Source: Episyrphus balteatus
Lineage: Eukaryota > Arthropoda > Insecta > Diptera > Syrphidae
Direction of reading: 5' to 3'
NCBI RefSeq assembly: GCF_945859705.1
Contig: NC_079136.1
Span: forward strand, 114,821,028-114,885,027
DNA: 64,000 nt
Shown: positions 11,814-23,290 of the stretch, piece by piece
Numbering within the stretch: position 1 is the first letter of the stretch
How the letters are laid out: each line of letters opens with the position of its first letter
Translations under genes and position numbers: made by a program
Notes under the pieces: model-generated
Seen by the model: only the letters and a program-made list of their open reading frames with translations
Database searches by the model: none
What the model was told of the DNA's origin: nothing

Positions 11814-14800
11814 AAGAACCTCGAGCTACAGCCTAAACTACTGAAGCGATTTTCTTCAAACTTTGTAGTTAACAGTTTTGGGTGAGTCCCTAGAGGAGAA
11901 ATTGAATTTTTTTTTTTAGGACCAAAACTAACGGTACCTGTCATATAACGGAAACAGAAAAGTTAATTTATTTCAAAAACGGCTCTAACGATTTTGATTA
12001 AAATTTTTATGCTTACTGTTATTGATAAGAGCCGCCTTTGATAATACAAAAAATATTTTTTGAACCGTTATTAACGGTACCTGCCATAGAACGGTTTTTT
12101 GGATTTATGAATTTCTCATAAACGACAAAACAGATTTCGACCAAATTTTTAATACAGAAACGTTTAAACAATCATTATTTAAAAAAATTTTTAATTTTGC
12201 AAAAAATACATTTTTGGATTTTTAAAAAATATTTCAAAATTTTTTTTTGAAAAATCAATTTTTTGGAAACGGGTTGGTGAAAAATTTTGAAATTTCGTTT
12301 TTATGTGTAAATTAATTATTTATTCAAAATTGCATATCAATTTTTTTTTTACAAATGTTAGGAAATTTTAATATATAAAAAATTAATTTTTTAAAAAACG
12401 GCTCTAACGATTTTCGAAATTTTTTTTCTAAAAATTCCTTTTTATACTAGAAATAAAATGGCATACTTGGTTTTTTGTAAAAGAGCATTTAAAACGGTAT
12501 TTAATTATTTATAAAAATAGATTTTATTTTTTTGCACCACTAACGAAATTCAGTGAAAATATCAAATTTTAATTTTTCCCTTATTTTGTTCAATTGAAAA
12601 CTTTAACATTAGAGCAACTTTTACCATAAGAGCAAGTACGTGCGACCCCAGTCGTGCAATTTATTTTCTAATAGTTTGTTGATCCTTGTTTTATTACATC
12701 CTTTGAAATACAGAAATAGTTCATCTGATTCTAAAGTGTCGAACATACTATTCAGGTTCTAAAATCCTTGTTAATTTTGACCTATCGAAATATCCACGCG
12801 GCAATCGTTGACTTTAAAGTACGATTCCGGATATGAAATTCTTACTTAATTACTTCTGCCAACTCATCAAAAAAACTCTTCGATATGTTCCGGTTTTTAC
12901 TCATTTTAAAACATGCCTCACTTCCAAAAAAAAAAAATTGATTCTTTCTCTAGGTCATTTTGTTCATGCTGAAGGAGTTTGGAAACAGGATTTATAACAC
13001 TGTGCAAGTCGAAATTCTTGACAGGCGCGCGATTAACTGTTTCGCCCTATTTCGGACCCGAGAAATCGATTGGCGTCATTAGTTTTTCGATTTATCGGTA
13101 CGACTTCGAACAAATTTTTTTTTGAAAGATTTTCAATTATTTTGAGAATTTTCCACTTTTTTTAGTCATTTTTCAACCAAAAACAATATTTATATTGCTA
13201 ATAATTCTGCTCAAACGTTATTTGCTACCAGTTGAAAGACATTATAAACAATCTTGAACAATTTATTTGAAAATTTAGTGATTTTTTTTGAAAAATTTAA
13301 TAAAAATCGAAATTTTTTACATTGTTTATCGTTTTTTTTGCTGTTTTTGTTCTCTTTTGCACAAATACATTGCATCTTTTCCATTAAAAATGAATTTTAC
13401 TGTTAATTTAGTGTTGGTTAAACTTCGACAGTCTATCGATAGCATCGATAACAAAAAAATATCGAGTATATCGATACTTTACAAAACTATCGATAGTTTC
13501 AATACTTCCAAATTAATTTACCAGAAGGCTACCGATATTATCGATAGCTTTGAAATTAATTAAACACAATTTGAACTACAAGTTAAGTTTTCGTTTGACA
13601 TTGGATATAAACAACGAATTAACATAGTGTTTGGTAGATATCGATAGTTTCCATTATCGATAGTTTTGAGAAAAAAATTATCGATAATATCGGTAGCCTT
13701 GTGGTGAAATAATTTAGAAGTATTGAAACTATCGATAGTTTTGTGAAGTATCGATATACTCGATATTTTTTTGTTATCGATGCTGTCGATTGAAGGTCGA
13801 AGTTTAACAAACACTAAATTAACAGTTAAATTAATTTTTAATAGAAAATATGCTATGTATTTGTGCAAAAGAGAACAAAAACAGCGAAAAAACGATAAAC
13901 AATGTAAAAAATTTCGATTTTTTAAATTTTTTCAAAAAAAATCACTAAATTTTCAAATAAATTGTTCAAAATTGTTTATAATGTCTTTCAACTGGTAACA
14001 AATAACGTTTGAGCAGAATTATTAGCAATATAAATATTGTTTTTGGTTGAAAAATGACTAAAACAAGTGGAAAATTCTCAAAATAATTGAAAATCTTTCA
14101 AAAAAAATTTTGTTTGAAGTCGTACCGATAAATCGAAAAACTAATGACGCCAATCGATTTCTCGGGTCCGAAATAGGGCGAAACAGTTAATCGCGCACCT
14201 GTCTCAAAAATTTTTTTCAAAAAACTTGCACAGTGTAATTATTTCAAACACAATAATCGTAGGTCTCTAAAATGTTACTTAAATTGACACTAGTTTCATA
14301 GATACTCAAGTAAAAAACTATCCCAAAGACATAATATGTACAAAAAATGGTTATCCGAACATTTTTAATACTCAATTTTTTGGGGGCCCCTATATCTCGG
14401 AAGCCCCGTAACCTCAATAATAGCTACGCCCCTGGAGTGCATTCTTTACAGCTTAGAGAGTGTAAGGTTTATATATATTTTTTTTTTTTATTATTTTTTT
14501 AATCTCTCACAATATGCAAAGTTGTCTCAGATTTCCCTAATGAATCAAAGTGCCTATTTTATTCTTAATATTATTTAATTCAATTGATTGATAGTAATAA
14601 GCAAATAGTTTTATTTATTTGGGTCTCTTCTTATCATTTATGAGGGTTGACGACGTAGGCCCCTATTAGGGATGTTATTATTTAAGGACGATTGTGCATA
14701 GGATGTTTAATGAACCAGATGTTTCCAAACAGAATTTGTAATAATAGGACGTAGGTATGTAGGTAGTTTGTATGACACGTTATAAATTTGTTTTTTGTTA

Positions 14801-17800
14801 CTTGAAAAGCCGCCAGCAACTAGTACCACTTAAATTGAAGTCATTTCTTCTGAGAAACAATAGGCGCCTTTTTGTAACTACCCATATGGGATTGGACAAA
14901 AGAAAAAGAAAACTAAACATCAGGGCATTTTAACATCGTCGCGGAGTACTTGACATTAAAACTGTTTTTGCTGTAGGTATGGCGGGCAGTCAAAGTAAAT
15001 AAACCAGGTCAAACTAAATCAAAAATAAGCCTCATGTGAGAATTTATACACCTGATGCACATTTATGATGTATTTATAGGGAACTGTTTAAAAACTAAAG
15101 TGATTTTAGGGTCACATCAGCTGGTTGGTGACTCGAATAAAGGTAGTTATCGTTATCACCTAGTATTTATCAGTTACTGGGAAATTTTAACACGCATCTC
15201 TCTATGCTGAGAGCAAGCAGATACACAGCTGGGTAAAGTGACACTTTTTTCTTCAAAGGACAGTTCTATCTTCAATTAAATTAACTTTTTCCACTAAAAT
15301 TTAATTTGAAAAAGTTCTGGACAACTTCCCTAGGAAATAAAGGAAAACTGAAATCTAATTTTTTTCCAGTGGAATTTTGTTCACGTAAAACTCACTCACT
15401 TAATGATTGTAAGAGATTATTTTGGAATGTTAAGCAACATAAGTTCGTATATTTTTTTTCATTGGTACTTCTTGCTGGGAATTGACAAATCCTCCAAGAG
15501 TATGACTTTCATGAAGAATTGCTTCTACTCGTTCGAACCAGGAGTAGATCCCTCCAAATTGTATCAGAAAATGATTAACCTTGGTTTATCATGACCTCCG
15601 GTAGCGTCACAAATGTATTCAAGTATTTATTTATTTTAACATGGACTCGCATTGGCAACTTGAAAGGGAAACCACAACGCTATCAACTATCCCATTTAAG
15701 TCGTAAAATCAGGTCTTTTCCTTTGCAAATTTCTCGTTAAGAGGGTGAAACATGGGTTTGAGATGTAAGAAACATAATTTTATCATTTTGTTGAACCTTA
15801 AACGATTATTTCTTCCCATGACTGCCGAAAATTTTGTGATATTCATATTCACTTGAACTACTCAAAACAGTATGGATTTACCGTTAATAACCAATAATTT
15901 AAAAAAAATTTAATAACTCTTTTACTAATAAAGCGGCTGCATTTCAACGATTGTTTTTTTTTAACTGAACAGAATAAAGAATGCGATTGATTTGTCTATA
16001 AGCTAAAGCGAACATTTTTGTTTTTCATCTCTCATCAAAATGATTAGATATAGGTACAATTTTTTACCAAAATTGCAAAAGAAAAACGTTAAATAACTCA
16101 TACAAATATGTGAATATTGCAATGCAGTTATTAAGGTATCATAATACAATTATGTTACAAATATAAATTATAAGGAAAGATATTCTTGGCCGTTGTATAA
16201 AGAATTTATCTTCCAGAATCTATTGGGGGCGTTTCTGATAAAAATGCATTGATTGTATTTTTTTTTTAAACATCGTATTCCCAATTCATTTAAAATTCTT
16301 CCCTCTTCCTTTATTCGGCAGTATTATTATCACGATGTCGAGGAGATCATAACTCTTCTACTCTTACACTAGTGATTTATCTATCGAGTTCGAAGGGGTA
16401 ATCATTTTCAATAATCACACAAAAATATTCCCTTTGACATGGAGCGTTAATTTATATTTTTTTGTACTATAAAAATAACTTGCCATATATTTTGAGATGC
16501 TATGAATCATTTGGATTGAAATATATAAGTGAAACATGAATGAGTGTCTTATTCAAACAAGTAACTGGATATTCCCATATCCATAGCATTATAAAGTTTC
16601 AAATATGAAGGTGACAGATAGGAATTCTATATTTCGGTTTAATAAACAGGACAAATGATACATCCGGCACTATTTAGTGTAACGCAATACTTTAATGCAT
16701 GACCGGTAAAATCAGTGCTATTGCTTTTTACAGATGTAATATTTAAATGTGTAGGTAAACCAAAAAGGTGCATTGAAAACGAATCCTTAGAATGTTTTGT
16801 TTTGCGCACTGAACTTACTATGTTTAAATTGCTCTTTTTAGTGCAAAAACTAGAACATTTGCACTGAAAATATCAGTTTAAACAAATTTGAACAAATCTA
16901 TATAATTTTCAACATTTTTGAAATTCTATACGTATAGGTATTATGTTTAAAAATTCAATACAAATGTAAATAAAAAATAAAAATAAATAAAAAATTAACC
17001 TCCAACAATTAGCATCAACAAACGTATCATATTAAAATTGTTTTGAAATATAGATTTGTTACAGCTTCTTATCACTACAACTGCCCCTTATTATCGTAAT
17101 CTTTAGATCTTTAAATGCGTTGACAATTTTGTTCCATTCCGTTAATCGTACATACCTACTTGTTATTCATTATTAAAAAAAAAAAACACAAACAAAAATC
17201 AATTTTTCTTGATAAGATCATGATTTTGTATTTTTAGCGCTTAAACAAAATTAAAAAAGGCATATATTAACTCACAACAAGTTTGTTTTATAAACCATTA
17301 AATAAAACAATTCTTTGTATATTAAGTGTCATTGTACACTGTCTGTGTGGGTTATTGCTTTTACTAAAAAAATGTTTTCATTTCGACAGATCTGTTATCA
17401 TTACGGATATTTGTCATTAAAAACTCTTTTGTTTTAACAGCTTGCATTTAAATGACATCATAATAAAAATTTTCATACTCTTTGTTTGTATTTTAATATT
17501 ATTTTGTTATATTTTTTGAACTCTATTAAAATATTCTCTGATTGAAGACCCCAAAGGAAAAAAAATAATCCATAAACTCTTCTTACGTTTTTACTAAACT
17601 TTAAAAGATAAGCCAGTAAGCACGATAACACGCCCCAGCTCACTCCATCAGGGGAAAAACATGTACATATATATTTTTCCACACAACTTAAACGAAACAG
17701 CAGCAATTTTGTGCATTTAAGTTTTCGTGTCATTCAGTGTTCAGGCACTGAAATTGTGTAGTTTTCGATTTAATTCAGTAACAACAACAAAAATCACGAC

Positions 17801-20800
17801 AACCACAAAAATATATATACTCGTATGTATATTTTTTTAACGATGAGTCAATAAAAATGAATGACACGATCAGAGAGCTATTGTATGCTAACTTTCGCTT
17901 ATCGCCGATTCGACATTTTTGCTCCAAGTGTGTTCCCAAAACAAACAATAAACCATAACACCACTTGCAGCAATCAACTCTGGAAAGTTTATTATTTTTG
18001 TTTTAGAAGTCGACTTTTTGTTTTAGTATTTACAAATTTGTTTCAACTCTAAACAAAGAAAGAAAAATAAAAACAAATACCAAGTGGAAAATATACGCCT
18101 CTAAAATTCCATTGAAAAATATTTATGTACCTACAGATGCAGAAGAAAGATGAATCTGCAGAATTAAGTAATAATTAAAAATCAATTCCTGACCTAAGGC
18201 ACAAATTTCGAAGGCAGTTTCAATGATAACATTAAGATTCATATTTTTGCTTTCTTTTTTTCGTTTCGTCTTTGATTTCTGAGAATTTCTTAAGTGATAA
18301 GACCGACTGTGATGCCGCGCCGCAAAAAGACTCCCATATTTAAATTGATAAAGTATGGAAAAAGCGGAAGCACGAGTTATTGTTTCCTGAGATGTGATGA
18401 ATCATGCCCATCAACATCACTCACATGGTGTTTAACTTTTTTTTTTCAAAAAAAATCAGATTCATTGAATCTTATTGGATTGGATGGGATTTCGTGCTTT
18501 GTTTATAATTTTAGAGATATTTAATCAAACTAAGAGGTATTCAATTATTCTAGAGATATTCAATCAAACAGGTGGGGGATGAATTGACAAGAAGATGAGT
18601 TAGGATCAAAAATAAATTTCATTAAAAACTTGTTCTAAAAAAATTCAGAAGAGAGAATAAGAAGTAATCATTCCATTGCATTCGACAGCTTCAACTAAGA
18701 ATGTACTCAAAAAGCAAATCCAATAAATTGAATACGTGAAAGGTAAAATTACCTCTCTCGTTGAGATTTAATTGTTTCCGAGAAGATAGAATACAAAAAA
18801 GAATTAACATGATGGATTGTGGAGTCCCTCTGGTGAATTAGCAAAAAAATTAAAAATTATATTAACCTTTTCTCTAGCCATAACTTGTTTTTCTTGATGT
18901 TTAATTTTGTTTGTATTTTACTTCTCGTGAATTTTTATTATGTAAATAATATTTTCAGAACAATTTTTTTGTTTTAACTGCGATATCTTTGTTTATTGTT
19001 GGCTAAATTATAATTTATTGCTGACGGGGGCTGTATGAGTTATTAAGATAATCAGCTTTTGTTATTAAAATATTGTTATCTTTTTTATCTTCGTTTCGTT
19101 TTGAGGGACAATAAACGATAGCATGTGAGTTATGTTCGTAGGTAAAAGTATTACTTTTGGCTTATAGACGAACAAAATTATTGTAATATAGCGATGCAAA
19201 AATTGATTTTTGTTAAAACGTTTAAAAACACTGGTCATATTTTTCTAATGCGCCACTGGTGACCAAAATTTCAAGACTAAATAAGGGTACAAAGTTTTTC
19301 ATACGTTTGCATTCTAAAATGGGTACTTATGCTACCCGAGTACTCGGTTACCCGGTTCCAGCTTCCTTTATTTATTTACTTGTCTTTAGGTCCAAGAGGG
19401 CTATAAATTATCATATAGAGGGTTTTTTGTGTGCAGTCAAAAGTGTTACAACTTTTATTAACATTCCTTAACATTCTCGTAATCGGTTTGTTTTTGCCAT
19501 ATTCAGTTCTATGAAGAGCTTGATGAAATTGCGGGGTTCGGGTCAAAAAATAGAACAGAAATATCTGCTCTTTTAGGAACAGTCCAGAACAAGCCCGTTG
19601 AACACACATATGTATCTTGTGACTTGTGGTTTCTTATAACAGGTATAGTCGAGCTACTTCAAAAAAATCATATGTACTGTACAAGTTACTTGAAAAGAAT
19701 CAAGTTGAAGGGAACGCTTGAGTATCGGAAAAAACTATTTAAGCTTTTTGGGGCACAATCACTAATTTCACACCCCTAAAACCATTCATTTAATCAAATC
19801 TCCAACAAATCGAAATCCATGCTAGTATAGTTTTCAATTGAAATGACTCAGTTTTTGAAATTTATTGAAAATGTGTGTGATCACTTCAAAAAGGTATGAT
19901 AGAAAAGAATGCATTAATATTATCACGAATGTTCTTAAAAAGCAAAACAGATTCAATAAAGAATTTTGTGTTGATTCAACTGCTACGATGTCAACATTGC
20001 GTTATATGAAATGGAAAACTTTAATAAAGTGACAAAAATGCATTTGCACCCTCTGTCGGCACACGGGTGCGAATTTGGCAGGACAAAAATAAAAAAATTA
20101 CGATTTTTCAAAAAAGTGGTCAGAAAAAAGTCTCTTTATAAGGGTGAAAATATTTTTTTTCGGAATTGTGAATACAATATTCGAATTCCTCGGAATATTC
20201 TACATCAGGCATTTCAAACTCAATGGTTACGAAGGACCAAAACAGCAGGATCAAAATTTGAATGGGCCGCAGAAAAAAGTAAATTTTTATAAAACAAATT
20301 TATTAAAAAAACAGGAAGAATGATAACATTAATGTATTCCATTTACCATATTTTTTCTAAGAGCAAGGTTAGTTAGGCTGGAGCTTATAGGTAGCTCATT
20401 ACTCTTAATGACTTATGCAAGGAACAGCTCGCCTCTACAGGTACATTTAACAGGAAAAAGAGCGAAGAAAATCAAGAGAACTTTCTCTTTCAAAGACATA
20501 AATCTGCAAGCCTTTTTTCATATTCAGTATTAAAGTTTAAATTTTTTTGTGGATTATTTTTGATACGACCGACCACCGATGCAAACTTACCCAAATTTGA
20601 CATATTGAATGCTGGTGTTAAAGTTTTTATCATCAAAACTTAAAAAAATTCCCAAGACCCAGAGCAGTTTGGTAGGTAAAATCAGATTATTCGCTTTGAG
20701 AAATCACAGAACTTCCCCTGATTTACGCCACTAAGTTTTATAAAGTTTATAATTTTGTTTTTAAGTAGGTACATATTCTATACTTATTTATTTGTTGATT

Positions 20801-22295
20801 AAAAAAAAAGGAGCTGCATGTATGTCGAAAGCTGGGATCACAAAATCTAAATTATAAACTTAAACTCAAAATTATTAAAAATGTGGACTGGGCCGCGGGC
20901 CGCAAGTTTGACATGCCTGTTCTACATCAATTTCATACTTGATTCTCTATAAAATATTGTGACCGAAAAAAGTTCTACCGACATGAAAAAGTATAAACCA
21001 AATTCGCACCCGTGTGCCTATCACGTCACAAAAAAGAGGTGTGCCTACAGAGGGTTAAATATAACTGTCCCAATCCCTAATTGATAATAGTTGGTAGAAC
21101 AGTCTTGTCTTGTGTCTTTTTTTTTTTTTTTTGTAAATTTAGAAAATTCTTAAAGAGGGAAACAAACTTGACTGTAAAATCTCTTGAGTTCTTGCCTCCA
21201 TTCATTATCAAAACCGATATATTTTTGTAAATAATAAATCTGAAACAAATTATTTTTATATATGTATGTATTTTTTTTAATTTCAGGCCAAGTACAGCCA
21301 ATGATGCCAATGGATGCCTCTAAAATAATGATTCCTGCCCTTGCTGATAAAGAAGAAGTTGTATCAACAACCACAAGTACAACTACAACTGTGGCACCAA
21401 CAACAACAACTCCAGCTCCACCCAAACCCACAGCAGCACCAACAACAACCACAACATCTGCACCAGACACAACAACAGTTGGACCAGTCACAACACCTTC
21501 ACCAAATCCAGTGCCAATTCCAGAGCCACCAATGGGCAGGTGGAACACTACTTGCATTTTGCTTCAAATGGCTACCCAATTGAACTTTACCTACGCAACA
21601 GCTGGTAACGATTAACTTTGAATTTATTTTTAAACAAACATAAAATTGATTGACTCCATATTATATTCCTTCAGATAACAAGACTGCAAGAGCTATTTAC
21701 AATATCCCCGCCTCAGCTACTTTGCATGATGTCAATTGCGAATCAAACAACACTCAAGAAATCGTCCTTAACTGGGGACCCGAAAAGGCTATTCACTCGA
21801 TTGCCATTTACTTCGAACGCAACAACACCAATGTCAATGTCCACACAATCATGGTCACTCTCCCAATCGATGCTGAAGAATTCGTTAACCCCAAGGGTAA
21901 GTTTGCAATACCTATCACACATAGAAAATTCTTTTACTTTCATTTGTTTGTCTATAGCAAATCAATCTGTCCAGCTGATCTATCGTGGAGACATCTTTGA
22001 AGCTCCCTCTCACATGTCCTACCATTGCACTCGGCCACAGATCTTCAATGTGACCGAAACCATCAACGAAACATCTGTCATTGGAACCATCCGACTCTCG
22101 GATGTCCAAATGGAAGCTTTCCGTTCCGACAATTCCACCTCATTCTCATCAGCTCGTGACTGTGATAGCTCAGAGACCCCAGATATTGTTCCAATTGCTG
22201 TGGGCATTGCATTAGTTGCTCTTATTTTGATTGTTTTGGTATCGTACTTGTGCGCTCGTCGTCGTTCCACTGCTCGTGGTTATATGAGTTTTTAG
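9537..22295 (+). CDS. Lamp1: LAMP-family lysosomal membrane glycoprotein (Lamp1-like), four coding exons
   Basis: The CDS joins 9537-9603, 21287-21604, 21675-21896 and 21958-22295: 945 nt, 314 residues plus stop. Every junction is GT-AG and phase 1, and the frame stays open throughout. Seen: signal peptide (about 1-23), Thr/Pro/Ala hinge (49-104), luminal domain with cysteines C112, C150, C226 and C271, eight N-glycosylation sequons (including N109, N122, N130, N233, N239 and N261), membrane helix about 279-301, basic RRR, and C-terminal GYMSF. Known of the family: LAMPs are heavily glycosylated proteins of the late endosome and lysosome membrane. Their cysteines pair 1-2 and 3-4, and a terminal G-Y-x-x-hydrophobic motif directs lysosomal sorting through AP adaptors. 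Having one luminal domain rather than two fits an invertebrate member. The assignment to Lamp1 rather than another LAMP/CD63-like paralogue is inferred. Confidence 0.93.
11650..12667 (+). mobile_element. Family A copy 2, with (TCTG)10 expansion
   Basis: The full-length form runs from TTTTTACTTGCGATATAGG to AGAGCAAGTACGTGCGACCC...GTCGTGCA. Inside is a block repeated in all long copies: ACGGCTCTAACGATTTT with AACGGTACCTGCCATA. A pure TCTG microsatellite (11773-11813) occupies the place where other copies have only a few such units. It is non-coding: the longest frame crosses the microsatellite. Confidence 0.8.
12997..14236. repeat. 1.24-kb foldback with TATCGATA clusters
   Basis: ACACTGTGCAAG (12997-13008) and CTTGCACAGTGT (14225-14236) are perfect outer ends. 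The arms are about 550 bp (to about 13545 and from about 13681) and nearly identical as reverse complements. The inner part of each arm carries four to five CGATA-type sites, several being the palindrome TATCGATA (for example 13437, 13489, 13727 and 13750). Two small open frames, one per strand, are mirror images caused by the arms and are not genes. No clear target duplication was seen. Confidence 0.85.
14443..20044. other. Lamp1 intron 1, middle part: AT-rich, no gene recognised
   Basis: There are no convincing coding frames on either strand. Small features: short A/T microsatellites, an imperfect 22-bp tandem (GAGATATTTAATCAAAC) near 18512-18570, and an ACAACAACAAAAATCACGAC stretch near 17780 that resembles an insect 5'UTR but has no supporting exon. 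Enhancers could lie here. None can be named from sequence. Confidence 0.4.
20049..21054 (-). mobile_element. piggyBac-type MITE split by a hAT insertion
   Basis: The ends are CCCTCTGTCGGCACACGGG at 20049 and the complement of CCCTCTGTAGGCACACCTC ending at 21054, followed by TTAA (21055-21058). The left flank TGCA looks like a mutated TTAA. Without the 704-bp insert it would be about 294 bp, close to the intact 279-bp copy at 38998-39276, which lies in the opposite orientation. TTAA target sites and CCC-starting ends are the piggyBac signature. Confidence 0.85.
20216..20919. mobile_element. 704-bp hAT MITE with perfect 8-bp target duplication
   Basis: The left end is CAGGCATTTCAAACTC and the right end, read inward, is CAGGCATGTCAAACTT. 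The target duplication TTCTACAT at 20208-20215 and 20920-20927 is exact. The intact MITE copy at 38998-39276 (reverse strand) shows the uninterrupted site, so the insertion is proven by comparison within the window. The inner GC-rich GGGCCGCGGGCCGC block near the right end is common in hAT MITEs. It is non-coding. Confidence 0.88.
21287..21604 (+). CDS. Lamp1: Lamp1 coding exon 2: mucin-like hinge and start of luminal domain
   Basis: The acceptor is a pyrimidine tract ending TTTCAG at 21286 and the donor is GCTG|GTAACG. The exon encodes residues 23-128: a short Met/Pro-rich segment, then about 55 residues of Thr, Pro and Ala (49-104) resembling the O-glycosylated hinge of LAMPs. The LAMP domain then begins with GRWNTTCILLQMATQLNFTY, which holds the first conserved cysteine (C112) and two N-glycosylation sequons. 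The hinge is built from ACA/ACC Thr codons, so the antisense and other frames are long open shadows with no independent meaning. Confidence 0.93.
21675..21896 (+). CDS. Lamp1: Lamp1 coding exon 3: middle of luminal domain
   Basis: The acceptor is TCCTTCAG at 21674 and the donor is CCAAGG|GTAAGT. Intron 2 is 70 bp and intron 3 is 61 bp, typical of short dipteran introns. The exon encodes residues 129-202, including the second luminal cysteine (C150 in HDVNCESNNTQ), more sequons, and the conserved run IVLNWG that LAMP domains show after the cysteine. It contributes the core beta-strands of the domain. Confidence 0.93.
21958..22295 (+). CDS. Lamp1: Lamp1 coding exon 4: end of luminal domain, membrane anchor, sorting tail
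   Basis: The acceptor is GTCTATAG at 21957 and the frame ends at TAG 22293-22295. The exon encodes residues 203-314: third and fourth cysteines (C226, C271), sequons NVT, NET and NST, then the membrane segment beginning PDIVPIAVGIALVALILIVL. A cytosolic tail of about 12 residues follows, starting RRR and ending GYMSF. The D-C-x-x-D spacing just before the helix and the terminal tyrosine motif are the most diagnostic LAMP features in the window. Confidence 0.95.
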
Positions 22296-22790
22296 AAATA
22301 TACAAAAATAAACAGAGACGAGAGAGAGAGAGAGTGGGAGAGATTTAGGAGTAATCAAAAGTAAAAATAAAAAAATTCGATCATATTCAATTAGAAACAG
22401 AAAAAAGAGACTAAAACAAAAGAAACAAAGTTAAAGAACAGAAAAGATTGTAAATAGAACACGAACTTCTTTTCATTTTTTTTAAATTAATATTAAACAA
22501 TCTGTCCTTTTATTTTCGGAAATTCCAATTATTTAAATTTTACAAGATCTAAGTAGTATAACACTTTGTTTTTTAATTTTCCCTTCAAACATTTTTATAA
22601 GACTAGACAAAGGATAAAACCGAGTGTTTTTTTTATTAGAAAAAACACACACAAAATGTGTTAAACCCCATTATACGAAAATTGGCATAGTTAGGAATTT
22701 AGAAATATTTTTTGTATTGTGTATTAAAAAATAAAAAAGTAATGTTAAATGAAAATTGAAAAAAAAAATAAACAAAAAGATGAACAAAAT
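22296..22790 (+). terminator. Lamp1 3'UTR with candidate poly(A) signals
   Basis: After the TAG the sequence is strongly A/T-rich with a (GA) run at about 22317-22336. AATAAA signals occur at 22307-22312, 22730-22735 and 22767-22772. The last two lie about 435-475 bp after the stop and are the more natural end. Which one is used cannot be told from sequence. Confidence 0.5.
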
Positions 22791-22799
22791 GTGGAAAGG

Positions 22800-23071
22800 A
22801 CCAAGCTGACTAGAATGAAAAAAATTAGATCATAAGAAAAATATGATTCTATGTATTTCAGCCAAAAATAAGACAAAAATCAAAAATAACACAAGTGATT
22901 GATTCTATGTAAAGAAAAAACGATAAACCAACATTGGATAATGTATTTTTTTTTCTATTTCAATAATATTATTAATATTTTTTTCTTTTTCAATAAATAA
23001 ATTATAATTACAATAAGATTCTGGATTGTTTTTAATATTCCACAAATGTGGAATTTCATAGAATGAACAAA
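22800..23071. other. Downstream flank of Lamp1, nothing recognised
   Basis: A/T-rich sequence between the last poly(A) signal and the next MITE. It is low complexity with no coding frame of interest. Confidence 0.4.
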
Positions 23072-23290
23072 TCGGCCCTATTCTGCTATTCGATTCACGT
23101 GAAAGTCTAAAATAAGAAGCTTCAAATGAGGATAAAAATAAATATAAGTACAATTTTTTTTTTAGAATTTCTAAAACACACGGAAACAACGCTTTGCTTT
23201 CGAAAGTAAGACATTTTTCAAAGCCAGTTTGACGTGATCAACGAAAGGAATCTTTCGATTCACGTGAATCGAATAATAGAATAGGGCTGA
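23072..23290. repeat. 219-bp MITE with CACGTG-containing inverted ends
   Basis: GCCCTATTCTGCTATTCG followed by ATTCACGTGAA at the left is mirrored by TTCACGTGAATCGAATAATAG...AATAGGGCTGA at the right. The arms match over about 30 bp. It ends with GGGC/GCCC and has no coding content. It lies about 0.3 kb after the Lamp1 3'UTR and brings two E-box CACGTG palindromes. Confidence 0.7.

Larger units (their letters stand above)
10327..14434. mobile_element. 4.1-kb non-autonomous hAT-type element in Lamp1 intron 1
   Basis: The left end CAGTAGCGTAGCTA (10327) and right end TAGCTACGCCCCTG (to 14434) are inverted repeats matching at 12 of 14 positions. Flanking 8-mers are GATTGCAT (10319-10326) and GAGTGCAT (14435-14442), 7 of 8 identical, as expected for an aged hAT target duplication. 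Subterminal GGGGGCCC words occur at both ends. No transposase frame survives. The inside hosts family A copy 2 (11650-12667) and a foldback (12997-14236), which account for more than half its length. Confidence 0.8.

Noticed and set aside
11723..11944. 73-codon frame with Thr-Asp-Arg-Gln repeats
   Set aside because: The repeats are the TCTG microsatellite in family A.
13288..13868. Two open frames on opposite strands, 91 and 102 codons
   Set aside because: They are mirror images produced by the two arms of the foldback at 12997-14236. Their composition is Ser/Ile/Asp from ATCGAT repeats.
17735..17800. Alternative Lamp1 first exon (TTCAGT initiator-like, ACAACAACAAAAATC)
   Set aside because: No ATG with a signal peptide in the right phase and no clear donor nearby.
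21150..21557. 135-codon antisense frame rich in Val and Gly
   Set aside because: It is the complement of the Thr/Pro hinge codons of Lamp1 exon 2 and has no start context or domain.
21341..21583. Gln/His-rich frame overlapping Lamp1 exon 2
   Set aside because: It is the +1 shadow of ACA/CCA repeats and is not in the spliced Lamp1 frame.
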